From Clusia tigrina (Eukaryota > Arthropoda > Insecta > Diptera > Clusiidae): a stretch of 64,000 nt of DNA. The stretch lies in the NCBI GenBank assembly GCA_920105625.2, contig OV050030.1, positions 151,707,988 through 151,771,987 of the forward strand, written 5' to 3'. The translations under genes and the position numbers were made by a program. Positions 1-9,934 of this stretch are shown one piece after another (the stretch's first letter is position 1; every line of letters begins with the position of its first letter). A model generated the notes under the pieces. That model did not search any database. It saw only the letters and a program-made list of their open reading frames with translations, and was not told the origin of the DNA.

Positions 1-562
1 CATGCATACCATACGTATGCCTGCGATTGTAAAGAACCAAATGCACCAGAGAAATGTGTAGTGCACGCGCAGCATGATCGCACACACACTCACTCCACAT
101 GCTCAAACCTTTCCTCTATCCCAAAGCAATGCACTTAAATTAGGTCATGTGCAATTCGAACCTCAAAGGTCTGCCGTAGGCAAGAATTGCACATTCATAA
201 TTTATTGCTTGCACATGTGATTTTCATGACACATGGGATATTGGAAATATGGAAATGAAACACTAATTACAGCAAAATTAAATGGTAGGAATAAGTATAT
301 AAGAACGTAGTTATAAGAATAAAGATTAGTTCTAAACACAAATCATAACTGTTTGTACTCACAAGGAGCTGACTTTAGTCGCTTCAATAGAACTCAAAGG
401 AGCTGACTCTAGTCGCTTCAATTAGAACATTTGGCTGCCTTAAGGCGCCGATACAAAAGTGCGCAAGCTCTCGCGCAATCAAAAAATCATATGAGCCCAT
501 CATCTGCGTAGGGAATATACTGATAGGCAAAACTAACTGTATTACTAACAGAACTTATTACA
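1..562 (+). repeat. 5' LTR of mdg1/412-like element (truncated by window edge)
   Basis: Aligns without gaps to 12323-12884, with 6 substitutions (positions 237, 270, 453, 459, 484, 532). A TATA-like TATATAAG begins at 296 and an AATAAA lies at 318-323, consistent with promoter and polyadenylation signals. A short direct repeat (AGGAGCTGACT then TAGTCGCTTCAAT) occurs twice between about 365 and 423. The end, TTACA, abuts the primer binding site. Confidence 0.92.
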
Positions 563-580
563 TGGCGATCCTTGCCACAC
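563..580 (+). other. primer binding site, tRNA-Arg type
   Basis: TGGCGATCCTTGCC starts at the base after the LTR. It resembles the TGGCGACC-type site used by the 412/mdg1 group for tRNA-Arg, with mismatches. Assignment to Arg is from memory of that group and not verified. Confidence 0.6.
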
Positions 581-723
581 CGCGCCTGATTTTTCTGACC
601 AGATAGCTGATCCTGCCACACCGATCCTGATATTGCTGACCAGACCAGATTCCTGATTCTTGATTTTTAAACCGATCCTGATGTTCCTGCTATACTGCTG
701 TCCAGACAACAAGTGCTACAGGG

Positions 724-1170
724 ATGAATGACTCAGAATTCCACGTCTTATTTGAAAGAACTTACAACAGAGCGGCTAAACATCTGGAAATAGTAAAATC
801 AAAGGACGCAGCCATCAAGGAAACGCTGTACCCACTGGGAAACGCAGTACCAGCACCACGGCTCCTAAATATTTTCCATAAACAAGCAGCCATCGTAGAA
901 TAGGAATACGTGCCACAACCACAACCAGGGTCAAAAACAACCAACAGCCGTTATATACCGTCAGGCTCATCCGAAGGTCCTAAGCCGATTACCATTGAAC
1001 ATTACAGGGACAGGCAAGTGAAGAACTCCGAGTTAAGACGAAGGTTGTGTCAAAGCCAAAACAATAAGGAACGGTAGAGAGGGAAGAAAGGTCCAAAACA
1101 GGACACAGCTAAAAACACTATATCACGGCTACAATCTGCAACAGACGGTCGAAGAGATAAAACTCTATAA
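724..1170 (+). pseudogene. upstream open reading frame in the retrotransposon leader, interrupted by two TAG codons
   Basis: One frame stays open for 148 codons from the ATG at 724, apart from TAG at 901-903 and at 1075-1077, and closes with TAA at 1168-1170. The first 59 residues begin MNDSEFHVLFERTYNRAAK and contain charged residues. The distal parts are basic and rich in K, R, Q and N. It lies between the primer site and gag, where mdg1/412-type elements can carry small extra ORFs. I recognise no domain. It may be a decayed accessory protein or chance. Confidence 0.35.
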
Positions 1171-1389
1171 AAGAAGAATAACTAAAATTCGTATAGATGG
1201 AAACCGACCAAGCGATATTAAAGCCTCACAAGCCGTTAACTGATGCCCATTTTGATCCACAACAACATAAATCATCTGAATATTTTTATAAATAGAAATT
1301 AATATAACTATTACTATAAATAAAGCATTTTATTATTAACTATAGATTAATCCTTTAAAAAAAATTAAAATATGTTAACAAATTATGCT

Positions 1390-1589
1390 AAAATTATATA
1401 ATGTAGTACAATAAAACATTTAAATAGGTAATAATTATTACAACTAATATAAGTAAATCGTGTAGTTATTTTAATACTCCACGTTAAAACTCTATGTTAA
1501 AATTATATAATGTAGTACAAAAAAACATTTAAATAGGTAATAATTGTTACATCTAATATAAGTAAATCGCGTAGTTATTTAAATACTCT
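1390..1589. repeat. two-copy direct repeat in the leader
   Basis: About 90 bp starting AAAATTATATAATGTAGTAC at 1390 recurs at 1499 (period 109) with a few substitutions. It is AT-rich and non-coding, and lies just upstream of gag. Confidence 0.85.
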
Positions 1590-1642
1590 ACTCAAATATA
1601 TATAAAATACAAACTAAATATTTGTAATTGTCAACTCCAAAC

Positions 1643-3031
1643 ATGGGAGGCACAAAATCTAAAATAGAGAACCATAGTGGAGATCGACAGGTTACAATAC
1701 TAAACACGCAGAGTCAACATTGTAACAATGGTAACCATATTTGGCAGCAAAATCTATTTTTGACCTCTTCTGAGATAGTGTCTAAGAAATAAGTTATGAG
1801 CCTAGCTTCTTTAGAAAAAATTGAGCAAATTGTAGGCATTTTAAAGAAAAACCCGAATAGAGTATATACCGAGAATTACATAACAGACTTACAGGCAACA
1901 CTCAATACACAAACTGCTTATTTTGAACTAGAGCTTAACAAAGACACCAGCTTAGAAAGAACACACATTAGTATCTAGGTTTAATATACTGAGCACATAT
2001 ATTAAGAAAATCATTAGCAGTCAAAAGTCTATGAAAGAGGAGAAATTAGCAAAATTAGAAACAGAACAACTATCAGAGCTCACTATGACGTCTTTTAATG
2101 TAATTGATTGCCTGAAGGCAATACCTGAATTCTCAGGCAAGCCTGAAGACTTGTCCAAGTTCATAAGCTTAGTGGAAATTATGAAGACCACTGTACCAAC
2201 AACGAGTGAGAACATATTTTTCACACTAGTATTTAATTCTAAACTACCGGACAAAATTAAGAACAAATTAGAACTAGCAGGAGCAGACAATACAACAACA
2301 TTAATGCAGAATTAAAAAAATTGTTAAAGCCAACAAAAACCACAAATTGCATATTCGAAACTGAGACAGGGTAGTAAGACAATTTCTCGTTATGCAGAAC
2401 AGATTGAGGAACTAATTTGTACTCTAAACAAGTTACAAACTACAGACACCTCTGCAGAAGTAAAGAAAGCAATCATAAATAATAACGATACAATAGCTTT
2501 CAATTCATTCAAAAACGGTCTAACCAATATGTCAACAATCCAAACAATTACAGCAAGCCGCAGCAAACAATTTCAAGAAGCGGTACAAATAGCTGACGAG
2601 TTTGAAACACTGAACGAGACTCGCATTCTGTTGTATAGAAGCAACAATTATCGCGAACGACAACAGTACAATATCATTGAGCGAAACAGATACCGCAAAA
2701 ATAATAATTTTGGTGTTAATAACCAACAAAGTCATCACCCTAATAACAACAATAGAAATAACTACAATAACAACAGACAACAAACTTCGAATAACATTGC
2801 TAACAGACGTAATTGGAGAAATAACAACAACACAAACAGTCAACGTACTAATCAGCAACCATACAGAAACAACAACTACAATAAGCAACGCACTGACCAG
2901 CAGACATACAGAAACAACAACAATAACAGAAGAAACTCCGGTCGAAATAGAATAATGTATGTAGAAACCACTGCACAAGACACAGCTGACTGCATAAATC
3001 AACAAAAAAACGACGTCCTCCCCGCCTGCTA
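1643..3031 (+). pseudogene. gag: gag of the mdg1/412-like element, broken
   Basis: Structural capsid polyprotein. The start at 1643 is supported by a good context (AAACATGGG) and by the N-terminus MGGTKSK, which fits an N-myristoylation signal (Gly2, Ser6) for membrane targeting. An in-frame TAA lies at 1790-1792, and a frame change near 1976 continues into the capsid-like part (residues like IPEFSGKPEDLSKF, about 2130). Further stops and shifts fall near 2313-2375. The C-terminal part from 2529 is Asn/Gln/Arg-rich, with no CCHC zinc knuckle, and probably binds RNA through basic residues. At least one nonsense and two or more frameshifts make it non-functional. Confidence 0.75.
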
Positions 3032-3046
3032 AATATACAAAATAAT

Positions 3047-5275
3047 ATGAGTGGTGCGGGGATAAACAAAAAAGTATTACCCAAAACAGCATTCACTATA
3101 AACACAGACCGACATATAGGACGTTTTGTCAAAATAAAATACAAGAACACATACATTAATTTTTTAGTAGATACTGGAGCAGAAATTTCACTGCTAAAAA
3201 TTGGTAGTATCTATATTCGAAGAAGATATTTTCAGCCAACATTCTTGTCCATTAACAGGAATTTCAAAAGAAAATGTTTACACTTTAGGTACGTCAAAAA
3301 TCTTAATCAGCAAGAAACCTTTAAACACACATTCCAAATTGTAAAAGATAGTTTTCCAGTCATAGCCGATGGAATTTTAGGAGACGATTTTCTCTTAAAA
3401 TTCGGCGGAAAGATAGACTACGAAACACTTACGTTACAATTTACACTTAATAACACATTGTTAGTGCTTGATTTAGCAAGCAAAGTATTTTGTATCACCA
3501 TACCGCCGAGATGCGAGGTAATACACCCAATAAATGCGAACATAACTGAAGACATGCTTGTATGCAATAAAGAAATACAACCAGGCATATACATAAGTAA
3601 TACTATAATTCCAGCTAAATGCATAAAACACATACGCATTTTGAACACAACACAAGATACCATAGAGTTAAACAAGCTAAAAATAGAATGCAAACCCTTA
3701 AAAAATTATTACATAGTAAACAGCACACAGAACAATAGCACAAAAAGATGGAACCAAATACAACCACTGCTACAATTTGACACGCAAGACACAATTGCAA
3801 ACGACAGTATAGAGAAATTGTGTCAAGAATACGCAGATATTTTCCACTTAGACCACCTGACAGTCAACAATTTCTATGAACAACATTTACAGGCAACAGA
3901 TAAAAAACCGGTATACATAAAAAATTACCGTTTGCCACACACAAAAATGGAAAATATAAATGAGCAAGTAAAAAATCTGCTGAAACAACAAATAATTGAA
4001 CATTCAATTAGTGCTTATAACTCACCACTACTTGTTGTACCGAAAAAGAGTTCTGATGATTCCAAACAGTGGAGATTAATAGTAGATAACCGCCAATTAA
4101 ATAGAAAGTTAATGGATGATAAATTCCCAATCACAAGACTAGAAGACGTACTGGACAAAATAGGCAGGTCCAAATACTTTACAACCTTAGATATGACTAG
4201 GTCTTTCCATCAAATCCCTCTAGATTACGAGTCAAGACATTTAACAGCATTTTCAACTGCTGATGGTCACTATCAGTTTAAACGACTACCCTTTGGTCTA
4301 AAAATCTCTTCGAACAGCTTTCAGCGTATGCTAACTATCGCATTAGCAGGATTAGAGAGTAATGCTTTTCTTTACGTAGACGACATAATTGTTTTCGGTA
4401 AATCTATAAAACATCATAATGATAATCTAGTAAAAATCTTTAAGCAAATAAGAAAGTACAATCTGAAATTAAATCCGAAAAAGTGTAATTTTTTGAAACC
4501 AGAAGTAATTTTTCTAGGTCTCTTAGTTACCGCTAATGGAGTAACAGCTGATCCAGAAAAATGTAAAGTTGTAAACATGTATCCAACTCCAAAAAATAAG
4601 GATGAAATCAAAAGATTCGTAGCTTTCTGTAATTATTACCGTCGCTTCATAAATAATTTCGCGGAAATAGCTAAACCTTTAAATAACCTACAAAAGAAAA
4701 ACACCGAATACATATGGACGGATGAATGTGAAGTAGCATTCAAGAAACTAAAAGAAAGTATAACTCAGTCACCCGTACTTAAATACCCTGATTTCGATGA
4801 AGAAATTATATTGAGCACTGATGCATCCAATTATGCATTAGGTGCTATTTTATCATACGGAACTATAGGAGAAGATCGACTAATAGCTTATGCTAGCAGA
4901 TCTCTCAATAAACATGAAATTAACAAACCTGTCATTGAGAAAGAATTATTAACCATTCATTGGGCTATTAATCATTTTCGACCATACTTGTTTGAAACGA
5001 AGTTCACAGTAGTAACAGATCAAAGACCACTAGTATCACTGTTTACACACAACAACCCCTCATCTATAATGACTCGTATCTGACTAGACTTGAAATATGA
5101 CTTTAAAATTATATACAAACAGGGAAAAATTAATACAAACGCAGATGCTTTGTCAAGAATAGAAATAAATTCTGACACATTAAAGGCAATGATACCCACA
5201 GTTATGGCTATCACAAGAAGCATGAAGAAAAAAGAAACAGATGTAATCACTGAAGAACCAGACAAGAGGAGCGCG
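3047..5275 (+). pseudogene. pol: pol, first part: protease, reverse transcriptase, RNase H (mdg1/412-like)
   Basis: Open for 678 codons. Aspartic protease motif FLVDTGAEISLL is near residue 39. RT motifs follow: the palm segment with DMTRSFHQIPL and the active site YVDD at residues 443-446 (codons from 4373). RNase H shows STDASNYALGAIL, an E in the KELLTIHWA helix and TDQRPL. The frame meets TGA at 5081-5083, where relatives usually have Arg in TRIRLDL. The frame then reopens without shift into the RNase H-integrase linker (ADALSRIE). It is cut at 5275 by the nested errantivirus-like insertion. RT catalytic residues look intact, so decay is mainly by the stop and the insertions. Confidence 0.9.
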
Positions 5276-5679
5276 AGTTAAGGTAACACGCCCCAAACCT
5301 TAATAATTAATTATTACAGTTATATTTTTAAGAAATATATAAAAATGTAAAAAACAATCCCTATGAAATATTGCATGCGCAAATTTCATAGGAAACAATC
5401 AAAATGTAAGAAAACAATTCCTATGAAATATTGCATGGGCAAATTTCATAGGAAAGAATCAAAATGTAAAAACAATTCCCATGAAATCTGCTACGGCAAA
5501 TTTAATAGGAATTGTTTTATCATGACATAAATTAAGTATATAAAAGAAGAACGAATTGAAGATTAGATTAGATGAATTTAAGACTTAGAGTGCACCAGTT
5601 GTAATTAATTTTTGTAATAAATATTAAACCATTTTTATTTGGTTCTTTTGTGTTGAACTCTTCGACAGCAGACGTAAGT
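5276..5679 (+). repeat. 5' LTR of the errantivirus-like element
   Basis: Starts AGTTAAGG and ends near ACGTAAGT. Differs from 8995-9398 at three bases, including one inside the TATA-like TATATAAAAG at 5537-5546. AATAAA is at 5616-5621. It contains three spaced copies of a palindromic unit (see separate entry). Confidence 0.92.
5351..5512. repeat. three palindromic repeats in the LTR (U3)
   Basis: Units start near 5351, 5411 and 5469, about 60 bp apart. In the first two, CCTATGAAAT pairs with ATTTCATAGG across 13 bases, so each can form a 10-bp stem. The third is degenerate. The same three units occur in the 3' LTR at about 9070-9231. They lie upstream of the TATA-like box, where protein-binding enhancer or silencer sites would be expected. 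Confidence 0.75.
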
Positions 5680-5690
5680 GGCGCAGTCGT
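5679..5690 (+). other. primer binding site, tRNA-Ser type
   Basis: TGGCGCAGTCG directly follows the LTR, overlapping its last T. This is the typical site of gypsy, 17.6 and 297-like elements that prime from tRNA-Ser. Confidence 0.8.
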
Positions 5691-5850
5691 ACGGTTGGCG
5701 GCGACGGTTTTTCAGTTGTGTTTTAAAAATGCTCTACCCGTGTGAAGTAAAATATTCTAAAACCAAAATATATAGAGACATATAAAAAAAATATATATAT
5801 ATAATATTATAAAAATAATATAAAATATAAATAAAAATACAACAATTAAA

Positions 5851-6275
5851 AATAATACAGGATTCCTTGACTGCATATCAAGTGAATTCTAATTAGAAAA
5901 AAAGATAAAATTTAATTAAATAAAATAATTAAAAATAATACAGTATTCCGTGAATGCATATCAAGTGAATTCTAATTAAACAAAGAAATAAAATAAAATA
6001 AAATTAAAATTAAAAAAAATAAAATTTTTTTAAATAAATTAATTAAAAATAATACAGGATTCCTTGACTGCATATCAAGTGAATTCTAATTGGAAAAAAA
6101 GATAAAATTTAATTAAATAAAATAATTAAAAATAATACAGGATTCCTTGACTGCATATCAAGTAAATTCTAATTAAACAAAAAAAATAAAATAAAATAAA
6201 AAAAATAAAATTTTTTTAAATAAAATAATTAAAAATAATACAGGATTCCTTGACTGCATATCAAGTGAATTCTAG
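5851..6275. promoter_or_regulatory. five-copy TGCATAT repeat array, possible Su(Hw)-like insulator
   Basis: A unit holding ATTCCTTGACTGCATATCAA then GTGAATTCTA occurs five times in the untranslated leader, with cores at 5871, 5954 (variant ATGCATATCA), 6068, 6151 and 6254, separated by AT-rich spacers. The core matches about 10 of 12 positions of the gypsy Su(Hw) consensus YRYTGCATAYYY. It is also in the same place as the gypsy insulator, downstream of the 5' LTR and upstream of gag. Binding is inferred from motif, copy number and location only. Confidence 0.5.
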
Positions 6276-6691
6276 TTATTGGAGCGAACATCCTGGAATC
6301 GTCGTTGGATTTCAATCCATTTACCGCCAGAACCAGCTCTCAAACAAATATCTTGGTTGACTGTCGAAAGAACCACAAACACAGAATTGCACACTATTTC
6401 TCAATGAAGATCATAATAGGACACTGCTTGTGAGTTAATTATATTTACCACCTAAATTTCAAAAATTCTGAAAAATACAAAATTTTTTTATATAAACATA
6501 TTTTATATTGTAAACCATTGTCAAGAATATTTGTTATTACTCAATTGAAACGAACAAACTGTAAATTATTCTTAAAATCCCATACAAAAAAAAAATTTAT
6601 GTTCAAAATAAAAGCTAAAACTTTAGCACTGTCAAAACTAAGTACAAGCAAAAAATATAGAGGTCTGAACTCAATTCCAGAAGAAATTGAA

Positions 6692-7405
6692 ATGGCAAAC
6701 CCACAACCCCAAAACATACAAACTCAACAACAACCCCAACCACCCCAGTTCCAAATTAATACACAGGATATTTTCAATACCTTACGAATACCTGACATTA
6801 TCAAAGATCTTCCCCCATACGATGGCAACCCAATTGTATAATTTCATTACAAATGTGGAAGAAATCTTAATGTTAATCAAAGGGACAGAACAGACTCCGT
6901 ACGGACATATGCTCCTAAGAGCAATTAGGAAAAAAATTCAAGGACCAGCAAATGACTTCTTAAACACGTATCTTACACCATTGGACTGGAATTGTATTAA
7001 AACGACATTAACTAACACTTTTTCAGACAAGAGAACAGAAACTACCCTTATCAGAGACCTACATAATATAAAACAATTTAATAAACCCATTGAAGAATTT
7101 CACAAAGAAATCGTTGAAATTCAAGCGGCTCTTCTTAATTGTATCCTTATTGGTGAAAAAGACCACAAAGTACTCTCATCGAAAAGAGAACTTTTCACAG
7201 AAATGTGTCTAAACACATTTCTATCCGGGTTAAAAGAACCAATGGGTGCAATAATAAGAGCTATGCGTCCTGAGGATATGCAAACAGCATTATCATTTTG
7301 CCTCAAAGAACAAAATATTACTACATACAAGCAATATAATCGGACCAAAACCGATTTACAACCATACCATCAGAATAATCAATATCACGATAGAAGACAA
7401 AATTA
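6692..7405 (+). pseudogene. gag: gag of the errantivirus-like element, frameshifted
   Basis: Capsid polyprotein starting MANPQPQNIQ at 6692, followed by a Gln/Pro-rich stretch and then FNTLRIPDIIKDLPPYDGN. This matches the layout of the minus-strand gag copies elsewhere in this window. The frame shifts near 6835 and continues with YNFITNVEEILMLIKG and the helical capsid segment (SDKRTETTLIRDLHNIKQF). No CCHC knuckle is seen. The reading frame ends at a deletion junction near 7405, where integrase C-terminal sequence begins, so the nucleocapsid tail and the whole protease-RT region are gone. Confidence 0.8.
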
Positions 7406-7842
7406 AAACCGAACACAATGAAATATTTTCCGAAACCCTCATCACATATAATAATGCAATTCACTCCATAACTAAGTTAACACCCTACGAACTATTTTTC
7501 GGCAGGCCATATAAATTTTGCAAGAATTTAACATTTAATACAGAACATGAATACCTACAAAAAACTACGGACCTTCCACGACACTCTATACCCAACCATT
7601 AAGAAAAAAGTAGAAAACCTCACTCACAAAAAAATAGACAAACTGAACGAAACAAGGGAAGAACCGGAACCAAAACAAGAAGAGACCACTGTATTTAGGA
7701 AAGAATGTAGGAGAAATAAAATTACAGCCAGATTTTCTAAACATAAGGTACACAAAAACAACTCACATACTATAATAACAAAAGGAAATAAAAAAATCCA
7801 CAAAATACGGCTAAAACGCAAAACAAAATCTCTCTCTCCTTA
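7406..7842 (+). pseudogene. pol: integrase C-terminal remnant (errantivirus-like)
   Basis: Only the end of integrase remains. Residues like TKLTPYELFFGRPYKF around 7465-7515 are the conserved stretch after the catalytic core. A basic tail at 7547-7842 (RKECRRNKITARFSKHK) follows. A frame change lies near 7545. The joint with gag at about 7405 marks an internal deletion of several kilobases that removed protease, RT, RNase H and the D,D,E core. Confidence 0.7.
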
Positions 7843-7849
7843 GTTTGAC

Positions 7850-8915
7850 GTTAACTTCTGGACAACTATTTGAATATCGAGAACTTACAAAAAATAATGG
7901 GATACTATCTTTACACTTAGGGCATGCAAGGAGAATAATCAACCATAGTAATCAACCATAGTATTCCATATTATTGACCCAGAAAAGTCCCACGAAAACA
8001 TAGATGACTTGACTAAAACACTTAAATTATTCGAAAGATACGATTCAGTAAAAACAATGAAGACAACAACCAAGCTAAAACTGGAACAACTAAAAACAAA
8101 ATTAAAATAACTTAAAACCAAACAGAAGTAAAAGAGAACAAATAAATGGACTCGGACATGTCATCAAATTCATAACAGGTAACGTGGACAAATACGACGC
8201 ACAGAACTTAAACGATCAGATTAAACATTTAGAAAGTAACCAAGTCCATTGAACATATCTACGAGCTGCTAAACCTACAAGCTTATTATAATGAATCTTA
8301 AATTATTTTAACATTGACATACCAAACTTTGATCCTATACCTTATCAATACCACCACATAATCCCATTGCCAATCAACAATTCTAAACTAATTGAGTCAG
8401 AACCATATGTATTGTATAATGATAGTTATGTATTTGAAATCTCGCAAGCATGTCCTAAAATAGAAAATATATATTATTGTAAAACAAACAAAGATGTAAA
8501 TTTAAGTGTATTGGCCAACTTTTTAAGACTAAGAAAGCTGGATGCGTTGTGAAAAACATTGGCAAGAAACCACATTACAATCAACATGCAGAGCGGCGAA
8601 TACTACCATCAAAGGAACAGCAACAACCCACTACAAACATTGTAAAGTCTTTATAAACAACATAACCTATGAAGATGACATCGGCACCTTTTGGGAAGAC
8701 GTCTACATCACGCCAGTTTTCCATTCAGAAGTCCAAATCACAAATGAAATCAATACATTTTCCTTGAAAAAGCTAGCAGATTGCAACTTCGAGCAACAAA
8801 CTGAGATCGATGCAGTCTACATACAGTTATCCAATCACAACTATCTAATCGGCAGCATAATTGGAACTTCAATCCTCATCTTTGGAGTAAATAATTCTCT
8901 CATTGAGACGCTATA
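7850..8915 (+). pseudogene. env: env remnant (errantivirus-like envelope), broken in several frames
   Basis: Position after integrase and before the polypurine tract, together with motifs, identifies a gypsy-type envelope. The start is near 7850. A conserved Gly/Ile-rich fusion-region-like segment follows near 8150-8200. Next are a Cys-containing ectodomain piece (SQACPKIENIYYC, 8425-8480) and the membrane-proximal part at 8542-8915 with a hydrophobic segment (IIGTSILIFGV) near the end. It is split over at least three frames with several stops. It would have been a membrane fusion protein; this copy cannot be translated intact. Confidence 0.7.
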
Positions 8916-8979
8916 AAACTCAACAGAACCTCATGAATACCTGCCTTGAAGCTGCAGTCCCGTCCATCCCTACGCTTCA

Positions 8980-8994
8980 AACTGAGAGGGGAGG
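8980..8994 (+). other. polypurine tract
   Basis: ACTGAGAGGGGAGG immediately precedes the 3' LTR, as required for plus-strand priming. Confidence 0.8.
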
Positions 8995-9398
8995 AGTTAA
9001 GGTAACACGCCCCAAACCTTAATAATTAATTATTACAGTTCTATTTTTAAGAAATATATAAAAATGTAAAAAACAATTCCTATGAAATATTGCATGCGCA
9101 AATTTCATAGGAAACAATCAAAATGTAAGAAAACAATTCCTATGAAATATTGCATGGGCAAATTTCATAGGAAAGAATCAAAATGTAAAAACAATTCCCA
9201 TGAAATCTGCTACGGCAAATTTAATAGGAATTGTTTTATCATGACATAAATTAAGTAAATAAAAGAAGAACGAATTGAAGATTAGATTAGATGAATTTAA
9301 GACTTAGAGTGCACCAGTTGTAATTAATTTTTGTAATAAATATTAAACCATTTTTATTTGGTTCTTTTGTGTTGAACTCTTCGACAGCAGACGTAAGT
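8995..9398 (+). repeat. 3' LTR of the errantivirus-like element
   Basis: Same length as the 5' copy, with 3 substitutions. The TATA-like box reads TAAATAAAAG here instead of TATATAAAAG. The flank CGCG at 9399-9402 repeats 5272-5275. Confidence 0.92.
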
Positions 9399-9402
9399 CG
9401 CG

Positions 9403-9932
9403 CGCCTCTATATATGGAACAGTACATCTTTACCGGATATTAGAAATTTAAAACAGTTAAAGTGCAAAATTTTAAAAGGGGATGAGCTCGAGCGAAATAC
9501 GCGTAGAAATGATAAAAGTTTGCCAAATATTACAGTCGACTATAAAAATATACTGATAGAGTTAAGCGATAATTCTGACTTAGTCCTCGGTACGGTCATG
9601 AGGAAGTTTACTCAATTTTTGATCAGTCATGGAATCGACAAGATCGCTCTTTCAAAAGAGGATACTTTGTTCGATATTATTAATGAAGATAATTTAAAGG
9701 CCTTATATAATAATATATTTATTGAGAATGTAGCTAAAGGACGGCAAACCCAACCTATAATTTTATTTGTACCCCCACGTAATATACATGATATAAATGA
9801 GCAAAAGAAACTCATACATGATAACCATTGCACACAAACATCCGGACATCCTGGAGTAAGAAGAACGTTATTAAAGTTAAAACAAAAATACATATGGAAA
9901 AATATGACAAAAATGGTGAAGACATATATAAA
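9403..9932 (+). pseudogene. pol: pol, second part: RNase H-integrase linker and integrase zinc-binding half
   Basis: Continues the host element's pol after the nested insertion. The open part at 9520-9948 ends with the histidine half of the integrase HHCC zinc finger (KLIHDNHCTQTSGHPGVRR). The cysteine half is found only after the mariner, at about 11178. The mariner therefore landed between the two halves of the zinc finger. The linker upstream is poorly conserved. Confidence 0.8.
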
Positions 9933-9934
9933 TA

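Larger units (their letters stand above)
5276..9398 (+). mobile_element. errantivirus-like LTR element, internally deleted, nested in pol
   Basis: Bounded by two 404-bp LTRs that differ at 3 positions. A CGCG target duplication is seen at 5272-5275 and 9399-9402, the 4-bp type expected for this group. Order: LTR, Ser-type primer site, repeat-rich leader, gag, a short integrase C-terminal remnant, env remnant, polypurine tract, LTR. Protease, RT, RNase H and the integrase core are missing, so it could only have moved with help in trans. It sits in the same orientation as its host element. Confidence 0.9.

Noticed and set aside
2532..3092. Minus-strand 186-codon frame rich in Val, Ile and Ser
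   Set aside because: Antisense of the Asn/Gln codon-rich gag tail; the apparent membrane character is an artefact of base composition.
5351..6275. Regularly spaced repeats that could suggest a CRISPR array
   Set aside because: Eukaryotic retroelement context, no cas genes, spacers are AT-rich and similar to each other.
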